Shown here: piece by piece, positions 18,914-27,304 of the stretch
How the letters are laid out: each line of letters starts with the position of its first letter
Position numbering within the stretch: the first letter of the stretch is position 1
Assembly: GCF_023805255.1 (NCBI RefSeq)
Contig: NZ_JAMSCK010000001.1
Span: 124,001-188,000, forward strand
Length of the DNA stretch: 64,000 nucleotides
Reading direction: 5' to 3'
Source of the DNA: Gramella jeungdoensis
GTDB lineage: Bacteria; Bacteroidota; Bacteroidia; Flavobacteriales; Flavobacteriaceae
Position numbers and translations under genes: made by a program
The notes under the pieces: generated by a model
What the model saw: the letters and a program-made list of their open reading frames with translations, nothing else
Told to the model about the DNA's origin: nothing
Databases searched by the model: none

Positions 18914-20254
18914 ATGGAACAAAACGATATTGCAGTAGGATTAGATATTGGAACAACAAAGATTGTGGCTATGATAGGCCGCAAGAACGAGTACGGCAAG
19001 GTTGAGATTATCGGAATTGGAAAATCGAAATCTCTTGGTGTACACAGGGGAGTAGTGAATAATATCACCCAGACCATCCAGTCTATCCAGCAGGCAATAC
19101 AGGAAGCAGAGGCCGATAGCGGTCTTAAGATAAGTGAAGTAGTGGTTGGGATTGCCGGGCAACACATAAGAAGCCTTCAGCATAGTGATTATATCACCCG
19201 TCCGAATCCGGAAGAAGTGATAGATGCCGATGATATTCATACGCTTTGTAATCAGGTTCACAAACTGGTAATGCTTCCGGGAGAAGAAATAATACATGTA
19301 CTTCCACAGGAATTTAAAGTTGATGGTCAGGCTGAGATCAAGGAGCCTATCGGGATGTACGGAGGAAGACTTGAAGCCAATTTCCACGTGGTGGTTGGCC
19401 AGGTTTCTTCGATAAGAAATATTGGAAGATGTGTAAAAAGTGCCGGGCTTGAACTTTCGGCTGTCACCCTGGAGCCATTAGCTTCGGCTAATGCGGTGTT
19501 AAGTCAGGAAGAGAAAGAAGCGGGAGTTGCCCTTATCGATATAGGTGGTGGGACTACCGATCTTGCCATTTTCAAGGATGGTATTATTCGCCATACGGCA
19601 GTGATTCCTTTCGGAGGAAATGTGATCACTGAAGACATCAAGGAAGGATGTTCCATTATTGAAAAACAGGCAGAACTACTGAAGATAAAATTCGGTTCGG
19701 CATGGCCTGGTGAAAATAAGGATAACGAGATCGTTTCAATCCCTGGTTTACGTGGAAGGGAGCCAAAAGAGATCACTCTTAAGAACCTTTCAAAGATCAT
19801 TCATGCGAGAGTGGTAGAGATCATCGAGCAGGTTTATCTCGAGATCAAGAATTATGGCCATGATGAGCAGAAGAAAAAACTTATCGCCGGCCTGGTCTTA
19901 ACTGGTGGTGGAGCGCAGCTAAAGCATTTAAAACAGCTGGCTGAATATATCACCGGTATGGATACCAGAATTGGATATCCTAACGAACACCTGGCAGGAA
20001 CCAATGATGCTGAAACCACCAGCCCAGTTTATGCAACTGCGGTTGGATTAGTGATGAATAGCCTGGAGAAAGGCAAAACACGTTTTCAGGAAGAAGCGGT
20101 TCTTTCAGATAAAAGCCCAGTGGAGAGTACAGAAGAGACCGGAGTAGAGTCCGGCGAAACAGAGCAGGAGGAAACCTCCAAGAAGGTCGCACGCAAAAGT
20201 ATTTTTGATAAGTGGGCCGAAAAATTTAAAGATTTTTTAGATAACGCAGAGTAA
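18914..20254 (+). CDS. ftsA: Cell division actin homologue FtsA
   Basis: Actin-like ATPase that tethers FtsZ filaments to the membrane. Phosphate-binding segments GLDIGTTKI (about 9-17) and IDIGGGTTDLAIF are present, as is the later LTGGGAQLKHL adenosine motif. After the core comes a Ser/Glu-rich linker and a C-terminal helix SIFDKWAEKFKDFL, which looks amphipathic and fits the membrane-targeting sequence of FtsA. Length 446. Confidence 0.96.
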   Translation: MEQNDIAVGLDIGTTKIVAMIGRKNEYGKVEIIGIGKSKSLGVHRGVVNNITQTIQSIQQAIQEAEADSGLKISEVVVGIAGQHIRSLQHSDYITRPNPEEVIDADDIHTLCNQVHKLVMLPGEEIIHVLPQEFKVDGQAEIKEPIGMYGGRLEANFHVVVGQVSSIRNIGRCVKSAGLELSAVTLEPLASANAVLSQEEKEAGVALIDIGGGTTDLAIFKDGIIRHTAVIPFGGNVITEDIKEGCSIIEKQAELLKIKFGSAWPGENKDNEIVSIPGLRGREPKEITLKNLSKIIHARVVEIIEQVYLEIKNYGHDEQKKKLIAGLVLTGGGAQLKHLKQLAEYITGMDTRIGYPNEHLAGTNDAETTSPVYATAVGLVMNSLEKGKTRFQEEAVLSDKSPVESTEETGVESGETEQEETSKKVARKSIFDKWAEKFKDFLDNAE

Positions 20255-20282
20255 AAAAGATACAACCAGTAAAACAGAGTTT

Positions 20283-22286
20283 ATGAGCAGTACAGAATTT
20301 GGAGACATCTCATTCGATTTACCAAAGAATCAATCGAACGTCATCAAAGTGATTGGAGTTGGCGGAGGAGGAAGCAATGCCATCAACCATATGTTCCAGT
20401 TGGGGATAAAAGGGGTTGATTTTGTGGTTTGTAACACCGATGCCCAGGCACTTGAGAATAGTGCGGTTCCCAACAAGATCCAGTTGGGTGTGACTCTTAC
20501 AGAAGGACTTGGTGCAGGAGCAAATCCTGAGATTGGCGAGAAAGCCGCTGTAGAAAGTTTTGAGGAGATCAAGCAAATGCTGGATTCCAATACAAAAATG
20601 GTATTTATCACGGCCGGAATGGGCGGTGGTACAGGTACCGGGGCAGCACCAATTATTGCCAAACAGGCCAAGGAACTCGATATTTTAACTGTTGGAATAG
20701 TTACGATTCCTTTTCAGTTTGAAGGTCGTAACCGTAATGAACAGGCCCAAATAGGTGTGGAGAGACTGCGAAAACATGTTGATTCACTTATTGTGATAAA
20801 CAATAATAAGCTTCGGGAGGTCTATGGAAACCTTGGCTTCAAGGCAGGTTTCTCCAAGGCCGATGAGGTTCTGGCAACAGCTTCCCGCGGTATCGCTGAA
20901 GTTATAACCCACCATTATACTCAGAACATTGACTTGCGCGATGCGAAAACTGTTCTTAGCAATAGTGGAACTGCAATTATGGGGTCTGCTCATGCCTCAG
21001 GCGCAAGCAGGGCTACCGATGCCATTATGAAAGCTCTGGACTCTCCATTACTTAACGATAATAAGATCACCGGCGCCAAAAATGTTTTACTGTTAATTGT
21101 ATCTGGCAACGAAGAGATTACTATAGACGAAATTGGAGAAATAAACGATCATATTCAGGCTGAGGCCGGCCATAGTGCAAATATCATTATGGGTGTTGGT
21201 GAGGATGAATCACTGGAAGATGCTATTGCTGTTACCATTATCGCTACTGGTTTCGATGTGGAACAGCAGAATGAGATCACAAATACAGAAACGAAAAAGA
21301 TCATTCATACACTTGAAGATGAGCAGAAGGCAGAACATGAACTTATGCCAAAGAAATCTGCGCCGATCACTGAAGTAACCAATGAGCCAGTAGATAAATC
21401 TCCGGAGAATAAATTACAATTTGAGGAGCCGGAAAATGATGGGAAGATTGTTCATACCCTCGATGAAACTGAAGAAGAGGTAGATGAGGTTGGCAATATT
21501 CATAAAAAGGTGGATGACATGCTTAAGACACCGGATTTTGCCCGTAAACTGGAGGTTACCTACGAAGAAGTAGATCCTGATGAATTTATTATTAACGATA
21601 CCAGCGATGAGGTGAAGAATATGGATGTTAATGAGCCTGAAGAAGTGAAGGTGGAAAGCGAAGAGCAGTTCATGTTTACTTTTGATATGCCCGCGGCCAA
21701 TGATAAGAAGGAAGAAAAATCTACTTCAAATGAGCAAAAGCCTAAATCTGAGGAGGTGAAAAGGCATCAACTCAATGATGAGGAAGAAAACACAAAGAAT
21801 ATCAAAGTGAATGAAGCTATTGAAATTGTTCCCGTGACCGAAAGTTCTGCCCAGGGAATAAAGAGATATAGCCTGGATGATTATATGGAAATGGAAGAGA
21901 AGCTTCAGAATTCAAAGCCAGAGAAGAAGCAGGAAGAGAAGGATGAGACTATAGCTTTTGAAAAGAAAACCGTAGCTCCTAAACCTGATACCGATAAAGG
22001 AGCCGATCAAGACAATCCTTTTGACAATCCTATTTCTTCCGAAGTGGTTAGACAAAGAACCGCTGAAAGAAAGGCTAAAATGAAGGAATTCAACTATAAG
22101 TTCAGAACGGGCTCTGCCCAGATAGACGAGATAGAAAAGCAGCCTGCTTATAAAAGAGCAGGTATCGAACTTGAAAACAATAAACCTGGTGAAGGTAAAT
22201 TATCCCGTACCAGTATAGAGCAGGACGAGAATAATGATCTTCATTTCAGGAAGAACAATTCTTTTCTACATGATAATGTAGATTAA
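20283..22286 (+). CDS. ftsZ: Cell division tubulin FtsZ with long acidic tail
   Basis: GTPase that forms the Z ring. The core (about 15-325) carries GVGGGGSNAI, the tubulin signature GGGTGTG starting at residue 114, and NNNKLREVYG. Beyond it lies a roughly 300-residue tail rich in Glu, Lys and Asp, ending in a conserved-looking basic region (RQRTAERKAKMKEFNYKF) and the terminus SFLHDNVD. E. coli FtsZ is 383 residues, so this tail is long; long tails are known in Flavobacteriia. Last gene of the dcw cluster, followed by a terminator. Confidence 0.97.
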   Translation: MSSTEFGDISFDLPKNQSNVIKVIGVGGGGSNAINHMFQLGIKGVDFVVCNTDAQALENSAVPNKIQLGVTLTEGLGAGANPEIGEKAAVESFEEIKQMLDSNTKMVFITAGMGGGTGTGAAPIIAKQAKELDILTVGIVTIPFQFEGRNRNEQAQIGVERLRKHVDSLIVINNNKLREVYGNLGFKAGFSKADEVLATASRGIAEVITHHYTQNIDLRDAKTVLSNSGTAIMGSAHASGASRATDAIMKALDSPLLNDNKITGAKNVLLLIVSGNEEITIDEIGEINDHIQAEAGHSANIIMGVGEDESLEDAIAVTIIATGFDVEQQNEITNTETKKIIHTLEDEQKAEHELMPKKSAPITEVTNEPVDKSPENKLQFEEPENDGKIVHTLDETEEEVDEVGNIHKKVDDMLKTPDFARKLEVTYEEVDPDEFIINDTSDEVKNMDVNEPEEVKVESEEQFMFTFDMPAANDKKEEKSTSNEQKPKSEEVKRHQLNDEEENTKNIKVNEAIEIVPVTESSAQGIKRYSLDDYMEMEEKLQNSKPEKKQEEKDETIAFEKKTVAPKPDTDKGADQDNPFDNPISSEVVRQRTAERKAKMKEFNYKFRTGSAQIDEIEKQPAYKRAGIELENNKPGEGKLSRTSIEQDENNDLHFRKNNSFLHDNVD

Positions 22287-22302
22287 TTTCAACCTAGCCA
22301 AG

Positions 22303-22333
22303 AAAAAAGGCAGCCATATGGCTGCCTTTTTTT
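22303..22333. terminator. Terminator after ftsZ
   Basis: Perfect palindrome GGCAGCCATATGGCTGCC (22309-22326) flanked by an A-run and a T-run, so it can act both ways and separates ftsZ from the convergent small membrane protein gene. Confidence 0.9.
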
Positions 22334-22351
22334 ATTTAGAAAGACCTGAAC

Positions 22352-22555
22352 TTAATTCTGACTTTCCGCCTGAACCTCGTCGGTGTCTTTTCTGTACTTA
22401 AGCATGCTTATCCCGGCAACGAAAAATACAAAACCAAGGATGGTAAGTGCCCATGGGCTAAGCATCAGGGCTACGCTGCCAAAAATTCCCAAAACACCCA
22501 TTACAAGTGCAATCGCACCTCCAATGGTCATAACAAGTGCTAAGATTTTAATCAT
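22352..22555 (-). CDS. Small two-pass membrane protein, unknown function
   Basis: A 67-residue protein almost wholly hydrophobic, with two membrane segments (about 3-25 and 32-52) and a short charged C-terminus (KYRKDTDEVQAESQN). No family or function is recognised. The reading frame is supported by its membrane-protein composition and by the terminator shared with ftsZ at its 3' end. It stands alone, with a long AT-rich region upstream. Confidence 0.65.
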   Translation of the reverse strand: MIKILALVMTIGGAIALVMGVLGIFGSVALMLSPWALTILGFVFFVAGISMLKYRKDTDEVQAESQN

Positions 22556-22849
22556 AACATTAAATATTGGTTATTGACTAAAATTAGTTAAAGTATTTAA
22601 TGTGAGAGGAATATTAACAAATTTTACGATTTCTGGCCTTGGCTTTCTTTTTTGAATCAAATTTTTTTATCCCCATAAATGCCCGCTTAACAAGCTTTTT
22701 GGTGGCCTAATAATTAAAAAATCTAATTTTCAGGATAATTTTCATCATTTCGTTGTTTTTAACGAATTTTTCATAATCTGAAGCCCTGTCATTAGCTAAA
22801 CTCGGGGAGTAATGCTTCAACGAAGACCTAGAAAATGGAATTGAAAACT
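22556..22849. other. AT-rich gap without a gene
   Basis: About 290 bp between two minus-strand genes. I see no credible ORF, RNA gene or repeat, and no good promoter match. Confidence 0.5.
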
Positions 22850-23407
22850 TTAGTTCCAGTAGATCATAAAGTATTTGATTGTGGCATCATCAGGAATTTG
22901 AGAAGCCATTATCTTACTGTCGGTATCATAACGAAGACTTGTAGGTAACTGACTTTTATCTATGGTGACGTAGGCATTTATTTCATCAAGAAAGACAACT
23001 GCTGAGTTTATGGTGTTCTCTATCCTGGAAATATTATAATTTTCCACAATTTCCTTGAAGGTGCTTTTTACATTCAGTCCATTCTTTGTTTCATAGCGTG
23101 GGTCAAGTATCCGTATATATCCAATAGTACTGGTTGAGTCGAACTCCTGAAGTGGCTCCAGGCTCATAAGCGCATTGCCGTCTTTATCAAAAATCTTGAT
23201 CTCATCGGTAGAACGTAATTGTTCCGGTCCGCTGGTTTGCCTAACGATGCTATCTCCCTCGAATATTGAGTCCAGCTGGTTGATCTTCACCTCTTTTTTC
23301 AGAGGACCAACCTGGGTGGGTGTAATAAGGAAAGGATTTTCTTCATCGCTTGTACATGATGAAACAGTTACAAATAAACCAAGAATTAATAAAGCTCTTT
23401 TGTACAT
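22850..23407 (-). CDS. Predicted lipoprotein, unknown function
   Basis: A 185-residue protein with an SPII signal ending in VSSC (Cys18), followed by TSDEEN, typical of exported Bacteroidetes lipoproteins. The mature part has no motif that I recognise. It lies 16 nt downstream of the HerA-like ATPase gene on the same strand, so they are probably cotranscribed, but this does not reveal a function. Confidence 0.75.
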   Translation of the reverse strand: MYKRALLILGLFVTVSSCTSDEENPFLITPTQVGPLKKEVKINQLDSIFEGDSIVRQTSGPEQLRSTDEIKIFDKDGNALMSLEPLQEFDSTSTIGYIRILDPRYETKNGLNVKSTFKEIVENYNISRIENTINSAVVFLDEINAYVTIDKSQLPTSLRYDTDSKIMASQIPDDATIKYFMIYWN

Positions 23408-23423
23408 TTTAGTTTTGATAGTT

Positions 23424-24938
23424 TTATTTTAAAATTTTGTTTAATATTCCCAGGACACCGCGAATAAAGGTGGCACTGGTTATTACTTTTAATACCGCAC
23501 TCTCCATATTCGATTTTTGGGAGCTGGTTTTAATCACTTTTTTTCTTTCTGTTTTAGCCTTTTCCTTCGCTTGCTCTTTTTCTGCAGCTTCAATCTTTTT
23601 TGTCAGGATCTCGTAAGCGCTTTCCCGATCAATTTCTTCATTGTATTTAGAGATGATTTCAGATCGCTCTATTAGTTTCTCGAGTTCAACTTCAGAAAGT
23701 ATATCCATCCTGCTCCTAGGAGCCCTGAGCATAGTGGCTGCCAGGGGTGCGGGGCGTCCTTTTTCATCAAGTGCCGAAATCATTGCCTCGCCTATACCTA
23801 ACGTAGTGAGCATATTTTTGGTATCGTAGAATTCGGAAATAGGATAATTTTCAGCAGCAAGTTTTATTGCTTTCCTGTCTTTGGCCGTAAACGCCCTCAG
23901 CGCGTGCTGTATCTTTAATCCGAGCTGTCCCAGAACTTCTTCCGGAATATCCGCTGGACTTTGGGTGACAAAATAAATTCCAACCCCTTTAGACCTTATT
24001 AGTTTTATGATGCTTTCAATCTGGTCCAGCAATGCATCTGAAGCTTCTTCAAAAATAAGATGAGCTTCGTCAATGAACATTACAAGTTCAGGCTTCTCCA
24101 TATCTCCCTTTTCAGGAAATGTGGAATAAATTTCAGCAAGAAGGCTAAGCATGAAGGTTGAAAATAATTTGGGCCTGTCCTGAATATCAGTTAGTCTTAA
24201 AATATTTACATAACCAAGATTTTCAGGGGTTTTTCTAAGAAGGTCATTCACTTCAAAGGATCGCTCACCAAAAAAGTGGTGGGCACCCTGCTGTTCAAGA
24301 GAGACAATCTTTCTTAGAATGGCTCCGGTTGAAGCGGTAGAGATCCTACCATATTCTTTCTCAAACTCTTCCTTACCTTCTTCTGTTGAATACTGAATGA
24401 TTTTTTTTAGATCTTTCAGGTCCAGAAGTGGAAGTTGTTTGTCATCACAATATTTGAAAATGATCGCGAGTATGCCTGTCTGGGTGTCAGAAAGATCAAG
24501 TATTCTTGATAATAGCACCGGGCCAAATTCACTAACGGTTGCCCTTAATCTTATTCCGCTTTGATCGGAAAGACTTAGGATCTCAACTGGCGAAGCCTTT
24601 GGCTCAAATGGAAAATCCAGCAATTTGTGCCTTTCATCAATGAATTCAGCTCCATCAGAGGGTTTTGCTATTCCACTAAGATCACCTTTTACATCCATCA
24701 ATAGAACAGGAACTCCTTTTTCTGAAAGATTTTCTGCAATGATCTGTAGGGTTTTCGATTTACCAGTTCCGGTAGCACCGGCGATCAAACCATGCCGATT
24801 CATAGTCTTTAATGGAAGCTTTACGGCAGCTTCAGAGATCACTTCACCTTCATACATTCCTGCGCCAAGATAGATGCTGTCGCCTTTGGGCTTGTAGCCT
24901 TGCTGGATGGAGGTGATGAATTTCTGTTTCTTTTCCAT
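23424..24938 (-). CDS. HerA/DUF853-type ATPase
   Basis: A 504-residue P-loop ATPase of the DUF853 group, related to the HerA/FtsK helicase fold. Walker A GATGTGKS at residues 54-61, Walker B LVMFIDEAHLIFEEA near 280, then an RNA/DNA-helicase-like VTQSPADIPEEV (sensor region). The C-terminal part is Lys/Glu-rich and ends in a hydrophobic helix (FIRGVLGILNKIL). The biological role of this group is poorly defined. HerA relatives translocate on DNA with NurA nucleases, but no NurA-like gene is beside it. First of a two-gene unit with a lipoprotein. Confidence 0.88.
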   Translation of the reverse strand: MEKKQKFITSIQQGYKPKGDSIYLGAGMYEGEVISEAAVKLPLKTMNRHGLIAGATGTGKSKTLQIIAENLSEKGVPVLLMDVKGDLSGIAKPSDGAEFIDERHKLLDFPFEPKASPVEILSLSDQSGIRLRATVSEFGPVLLSRILDLSDTQTGILAIIFKYCDDKQLPLLDLKDLKKIIQYSTEEGKEEFEKEYGRISTASTGAILRKIVSLEQQGAHHFFGERSFEVNDLLRKTPENLGYVNILRLTDIQDRPKLFSTFMLSLLAEIYSTFPEKGDMEKPELVMFIDEAHLIFEEASDALLDQIESIIKLIRSKGVGIYFVTQSPADIPEEVLGQLGLKIQHALRAFTAKDRKAIKLAAENYPISEFYDTKNMLTTLGIGEAMISALDEKGRPAPLAATMLRAPRSRMDILSEVELEKLIERSEIISKYNEEIDRESAYEILTKKIEAAEKEQAKEKAKTERKKVIKTSSQKSNMESAVLKVITSATFIRGVLGILNKILK

Positions 24939-25043
24939 TAAAAGCTAATTTATCATAAAATTGGTAAAACAACGGAAATACAAGTGAAGAATAATTTCAA
25001 AAACAGGCTAAATACCGGGAAAACAGCACATTTAAATATGTAA

Positions 25044-25051
25044 TATATTTG
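25044..25051 (+). promoter_or_regulatory. -7 box of serine hydrolase gene
   Basis: TATATTTG, a perfect TAnnTTTG match ending 17 nt before the ATG at 25069. No clear -33 element. Confidence 0.45.
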
Positions 25052-25068
25052 AGGAAATCATTAATAAT

Positions 25069-26211
25069 ATGAATGCTGTCAAATTTCTGTTTCTTATTCT
25101 AATTTGTAATGTTGGATATTCCCAAAGCGGGATATTCAAAAAACTGGAGAAGTCTTCTGAACCTGAGTTGAAAAATGTCTTTGAGAATGCAGAAAAATTT
25201 GAAGTTCAGGTACTCTATACTGCCATAACACATAAAAAGAATGGAAAGGTTTCTTTTCAAACTGAAGACTTCAGGCTAGACGACAGTACTTATTTTTATC
25301 CGGCCAGTACGGTAAAATTGCCCGTTGCGATTCTTAGTCTTGAAAAGCTGAAGGAACTGCAGAATTCCGGTCTTCAAATTGGAAAAGATTCTGAATATCA
25401 TTTTCTGAATGACAGTGTTTCTCATACAATCGCCAAGGATATAAATGCCATATTCGCGGTGAGCGATAATGATGCCTATAACCGTCTCTTCGAATTCCTG
25501 GGTCAGGACTACATAAATAAAAAGCTACGAGAAAAGGGGCTCGAACCTGTTAGAATATCTCATCGTTTTTCTGGCGATACCTCCCTGGAGACGGTCACAA
25601 AACAGATGATCTTCAATCTGGGAGAGAATGATACTTATGAATTACCAGTCACTCATAATAAGAGAGCAGTTCCTCTGGAATTCAAAGCCATTGAAAAAGG
25701 GAAAGCTTATATGGAGAATGATTCCCTGAAACAAGGCGCCTTCACTTTTGCTCTTAAAAATTATTTTCCCCTAAGCGTTCAGCATCAATTGATGAAACAA
25801 TTGTTCTTTCCTCAAGAATTTAACGAGCAGCAAAGATTCAATCTCACCAAGGAGGATAGAGCGTTTTTGATGCAGGCGATGTCTTCCTATCCACAGGAGG
25901 CTGGATATGATGAAAAGGAATTTTACGACAGCTATGGTAAATTCTTTATCTATGGTGATTCTGAAGAACCAATAACCTCTAATATCAAAATCTATAATAA
26001 GGTAGGGTATGCATACGGAACCTTAACCGAAACTGCCTATATTCATGATCCTGATAATGACGTGGGATTCATATTGTCTGCAACTATTCTCGTCAATGAA
26101 AATGAAACTTTCAATGATAATGAATATGAATTTGCGGAAATAGGTATACCATTTCTTGCTGAACTTGGAAGGCAGATCTATGAAATCGAATTAGCAAAAC
26201 AAAATAATTAA
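25069..26211 (+). CDS. Class A beta-lactamase-like serine hydrolase, secreted
   Basis: A 380-residue exported protein (signal peptide about 1-18) with the order of motifs of class A serine beta-lactamases: S80-T-V-K83, S132-D-N134, and K311-V-G313 where KTG or KSG is usual. It is much longer than true class A enzymes (about 290) and I could not place the Glu of the omega loop, so beta-lactamase activity is doubtful. A wall peptidase or esterase is equally possible. The next genes encode wall peptidases on the opposite strand (convergent, 7-nt gap). Confidence 0.8.
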   Translation: MNAVKFLFLILICNVGYSQSGIFKKLEKSSEPELKNVFENAEKFEVQVLYTAITHKKNGKVSFQTEDFRLDDSTYFYPASTVKLPVAILSLEKLKELQNSGLQIGKDSEYHFLNDSVSHTIAKDINAIFAVSDNDAYNRLFEFLGQDYINKKLREKGLEPVRISHRFSGDTSLETVTKQMIFNLGENDTYELPVTHNKRAVPLEFKAIEKGKAYMENDSLKQGAFTFALKNYFPLSVQHQLMKQLFFPQEFNEQQRFNLTKEDRAFLMQAMSSYPQEAGYDEKEFYDSYGKFFIYGDSEEPITSNIKIYNKVGYAYGTLTETAYIHDPDNDVGFILSATILVNENETFNDNEYEFAEIGIPFLAELGRQIYEIELAKQNN

Positions 26212-26218
26212 TCTGGCT

Positions 26219-27280
26219 TTAACTGGTTGCCGGACTAAGAAGTTTTATGGTCCCTTTTCGAGCGTCGATTTCAGCTTCAATTCCGTTTGGAATGGTGACA
26301 TTGTCATCTATATGGCCTATCATCGCCCCGGAATATGCTGGGATATTTAAAGGTTTTATATAATGGTCTATCACTTCTTCAAGTGTGAGGGAGCCATATC
26401 CACTGCCTCCGGGATCACATTCTGTGCATTTTCCAAAAACGAATCCGCTAATCTGTTCAAACACTCCCGCCAGATAAAGCTGGGACATCATCCTGTCTAC
26501 AGCGTAGATCTTTTCACCCACATCCTCCAGGTAAAGGATCTTACCTTTCCAGTCTTCAGGAAAAAATTCTGATCCCATAATTCCGGTTAGGACTGAAAGG
26601 TTTCCGCCAAGTAGTTGGCCTTTTGCTGTACCTGCGGTTATGGTTCGTATCCTGTTCTTAGTCTGAGCAAGTTCATCCCCTTTTGAATCAGGATTCTGGT
26701 AGGTGAGAGCTTCACCTTCAAAAAGCAGTTTTTTAAAATAATCATAACTGAACGAGTTCCAGATTGAAACCGCCACTGGGCTATGGAAGGTCACCAGGCC
26801 TGTCATCTTGTGAATGGCAAGATGTAAGGCGGTGATGTCGCTGTAACCGGCAAATATTTTAGGATTTTTCCTCATTGCTTCATAATCCAGTTTGTCAAGA
26901 ATTCGTGCTGAGCCCGAACCTCCGCGAAGCGCGATAATGGCCTTAATATCTTTATCCCTGAACATCTCGTTTAATTCTCCGGCACGTTCCTCGTCGGTCC
27001 CAGCGAGATGTCCGTATCGGTTATAAGTGAATTTTCCGAATTTCACTTTTAAACCCATAGCTTCGAAAGTTTCTTTTGCAATGTCATAGGGTTCTGTCTC
27101 AAAGATGGCACTGGCAGGGCTTACGATTCCTATAGTGTCTCCTTCTTTTAATCTTTTTGGAATGAGAAGGTCTGATTCTGAATTTATATCATTAAGAATG
27201 TGATTTTTAGTTGCAAATGAACTAAGAGGGAAGGCAAGACTGCCAAAACCTATATTTTGAATGAACTTTCTTCTTTCCAT
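26219..27280 (-). CDS. LD-carboxypeptidase (peptidase S66) with Tat-like signal
   Basis: Serine peptidase of the S66 family, which removes the terminal D-Ala from tetrapeptides (L,D-carboxypeptidase, muropeptide recycling) or cleaves microcin C7-like peptides. Signatures: the nucleophile segment ALRGGSGSARIL, AGYSDITALH, the Glu segment ILYLEDVGEK and the His segment GAMIGHIDDN. The N-terminus M-E-R3-R4-K-F-I-Q followed by a hydrophobic stretch resembles a twin-arginine export signal, so a periplasmic location is likely. It lies 24 nt downstream of a PBP4-type gene in a probable operon. Confidence 0.88.
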   Translation of the reverse strand: MERRKFIQNIGFGSLAFPLSSFATKNHILNDINSESDLLIPKRLKEGDTIGIVSPASAIFETEPYDIAKETFEAMGLKVKFGKFTYNRYGHLAGTDEERAGELNEMFRDKDIKAIIALRGGSGSARILDKLDYEAMRKNPKIFAGYSDITALHLAIHKMTGLVTFHSPVAVSIWNSFSYDYFKKLLFEGEALTYQNPDSKGDELAQTKNRIRTITAGTAKGQLLGGNLSVLTGIMGSEFFPEDWKGKILYLEDVGEKIYAVDRMMSQLYLAGVFEQISGFVFGKCTECDPGGSGYGSLTLEEVIDHYIKPLNIPAYSGAMIGHIDDNVTIPNGIEAEIDARKGTIKLLSPATS

Positions 27281-27304
27281 TTCTTTGATTTTGTGAGTTT
27301 GAAT

